Source of the DNA: CAYVBE01 sp964448935
GTDB lineage: Bacteria; Planctomycetota; Brocadiia; SM23-32
NCBI GenBank assembly: GCA_964448935.1
Contig: CAYVBE010000204.1
Coordinates: 1 to 7,171, forward strand
Length of the DNA: 7,171 nucleotides
Reading direction: 5' to 3'
Under the pieces are notes generated by a model that made no database searches, was not told where the DNA came from, and saw only the letters and a program-made list of their open reading frames with translations. This document shows, one piece after another, positions 6,790-7,171 of the stretch; the first letter of the stretch is position 1, and every line of letters begins with the position of its first letter. The position numbers and the translations under genes are program-made.

Positions 6790-6945
6790 CCTGCCGGAGA
6801 TGAGGAGAGCTTACCACGGAAGCGGCCCTACCGTCCGGCGCCCGATCACCCCTGGCGCAAGAGCTACAAGCTCATGACCGGACATTTCTATCTGCCGTTG
6901 ACAATGGACGCCGTAACGCTTGCGGACCCCGGCGGACACCGTTAG
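6790..6945 (+). pseudogene. Displaced C-terminal tail of the transposase
   Basis: This frame is offset from the upstream transposase piece. It reads LPRKRPYRPAPDHPWRKSYK (6811-6870) and then TGHFYLPLT, stopping at TAG 6943-6945. A proline/basic stretch followed by DHPWR is the usual tail of ISNCY-type and related integrase-core transposases, so this is most likely the 3' end of the same broken gene. The structured segment from about 6637 to 6790 separates it from the RLEGSLHLRF piece. It has no start codon or ribosome-binding site of its own and is not expected to be translated. The match is short, so confidence is moderate. Confidence 0.45.
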
Positions 6946-6984
6946 ACTGTTCCTCTGCGCGAGTTACATCCGCCGGAGCCTGCC

Positions 6985-7171
6985 ATGCCGTTCGACAAAA
7001 CCGTCATCTCGCCCGAGTGCGCCACGGAACTGGTGCGCGAGTTCCTCGACGACCACCTCACCGTCACCGACATCCGCCGCATGCATGGTGGCATGGTGAA
7101 CAGCGTACTGGAGCTGACCACCGACGGCGAGCCGCGCAAGGTCGTCGCCAAGCTCTCCGGCGAGCCGGGTA
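6985..7171 (+). CDS. Aminoglycoside-phosphotransferase-like kinase, N-terminal part (3' end outside window)
   Basis: ATG 6985 is preceded by GGAG (6975-6978) at a 6-base spacing. It is the first start codon after the in-frame TAG 6943-6945, so the start is well fixed. The 62 visible residues read as the N-lobe of the APH/choline-kinase-like fold. HGGMVNSVLEL (34-44) is the nucleotide-binding loop and strand, and VVAKL places a candidate ATP-binding lysine at K56. The HxDxxxxN catalytic loop and the DxD metal motif lie beyond the window. Members phosphorylate small molecules such as aminoglycosides, sugars, choline or homoserine, so the substrate is open. A role in antibiotic resistance should not be assumed. 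The only promoter-like pair upstream is TTGCGG (6920-6925) with TAGACT (6943-6948) at a 17-base spacing, which is weak. Confidence 0.72.
   Translation, partial: MPFDKTVISPECATELVREFLDDHLTVTDIRRMHGGMVNSVLELTTDGEPRKVVAKLSGEPG

Larger units (their letters stand above)
6246..6903 (+). mobile_element. Degenerate insertion sequence, ISNCY-like
   Basis: The segment carries pieces of one transposase in the family order: linker GRPSNRR, the FAPEKL/TLREWL region, DGSHHDW, a C-terminal RLEGSLHLRF strand and a DHPWRK tail. The left end and the N-terminal helix-turn-helix region are missing. The left border at about 6240-6250 is where the frame of the preceding gene meets transposase sequence. The right border is a guess: after the tail come CGGACATTTCTAT (6879-6891) and TTGACA (6898-6903), which look like an IS end region, but no paired terminal repeat remains because the left end is gone. 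The element lies on the same strand as the genes and cannot be autonomous. Confidence 0.6.

Noticed and set aside
6663..6948. 9-base inverted repeat AGTCTAACG (6663-6671) and CGTTAGACT (6940-6948) as possible IS ends
   Set aside because: Matching stops at 9 bases, which can occur by chance over this distance. The left copy lies inside the remnant, not at its border.

Overview
This is GC-rich bacterial DNA with all recognisable genes on the + strand. The gene types are a GH78-type glycosidase, a secreted right-handed beta-helix protein with unusual flanking domains, a nucleoside hydrolase and an ISNCY-like transposase remnant. Together they suggest an environmental polysaccharide-degrading heterotroph of the Planctomycetota/PVC kind or a similar phylum. 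That placement is an inference from gene content and composition; there is no rRNA or other marker gene in the window.

Layout: (1) 3-290 is the C-terminal end of a nucleoside hydrolase. (2) 291-857 is a long non-coding stretch holding a clear hairpin at 443-506. (3) 858-3239 is a complete 793-residue GH78 (alpha-L-rhamnosidase-like) protein with its key acidic residues in place and no signal peptide. (4) 3352-6306 is a long exported beta-helix protein. It carries two copies of the same accessory domain, one before and one after the helix, and its last ~45 codons look frameshifted and then fused to transposon DNA. (5) 6246 to about 6903 is a decayed insertion sequence. Its transposase lacks its N-terminus, has a TGA where the family has a conserved Trp, has lost most of the DDE core in frame, and has its C-terminal tail displaced beyond a strongly structured segment. 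(6) From 6985 to the window edge is the start of an aminoglycoside-phosphotransferase-like kinase.

The two large genes lie 112 bases apart on the same strand and fit together as carbohydrate utilisation. The beta-helix protein would act on or bind a polysaccharide outside the cytoplasm, and the GH78 enzyme would trim imported rhamnosides or similar sugars inside. The nucleoside hydrolase and kinase ends are probably unrelated neighbours. The most notable observations are the bracketed domain architecture of the beta-helix protein, its chimeric 3' end against the IS remnant, and two hairpins not explained by genes.
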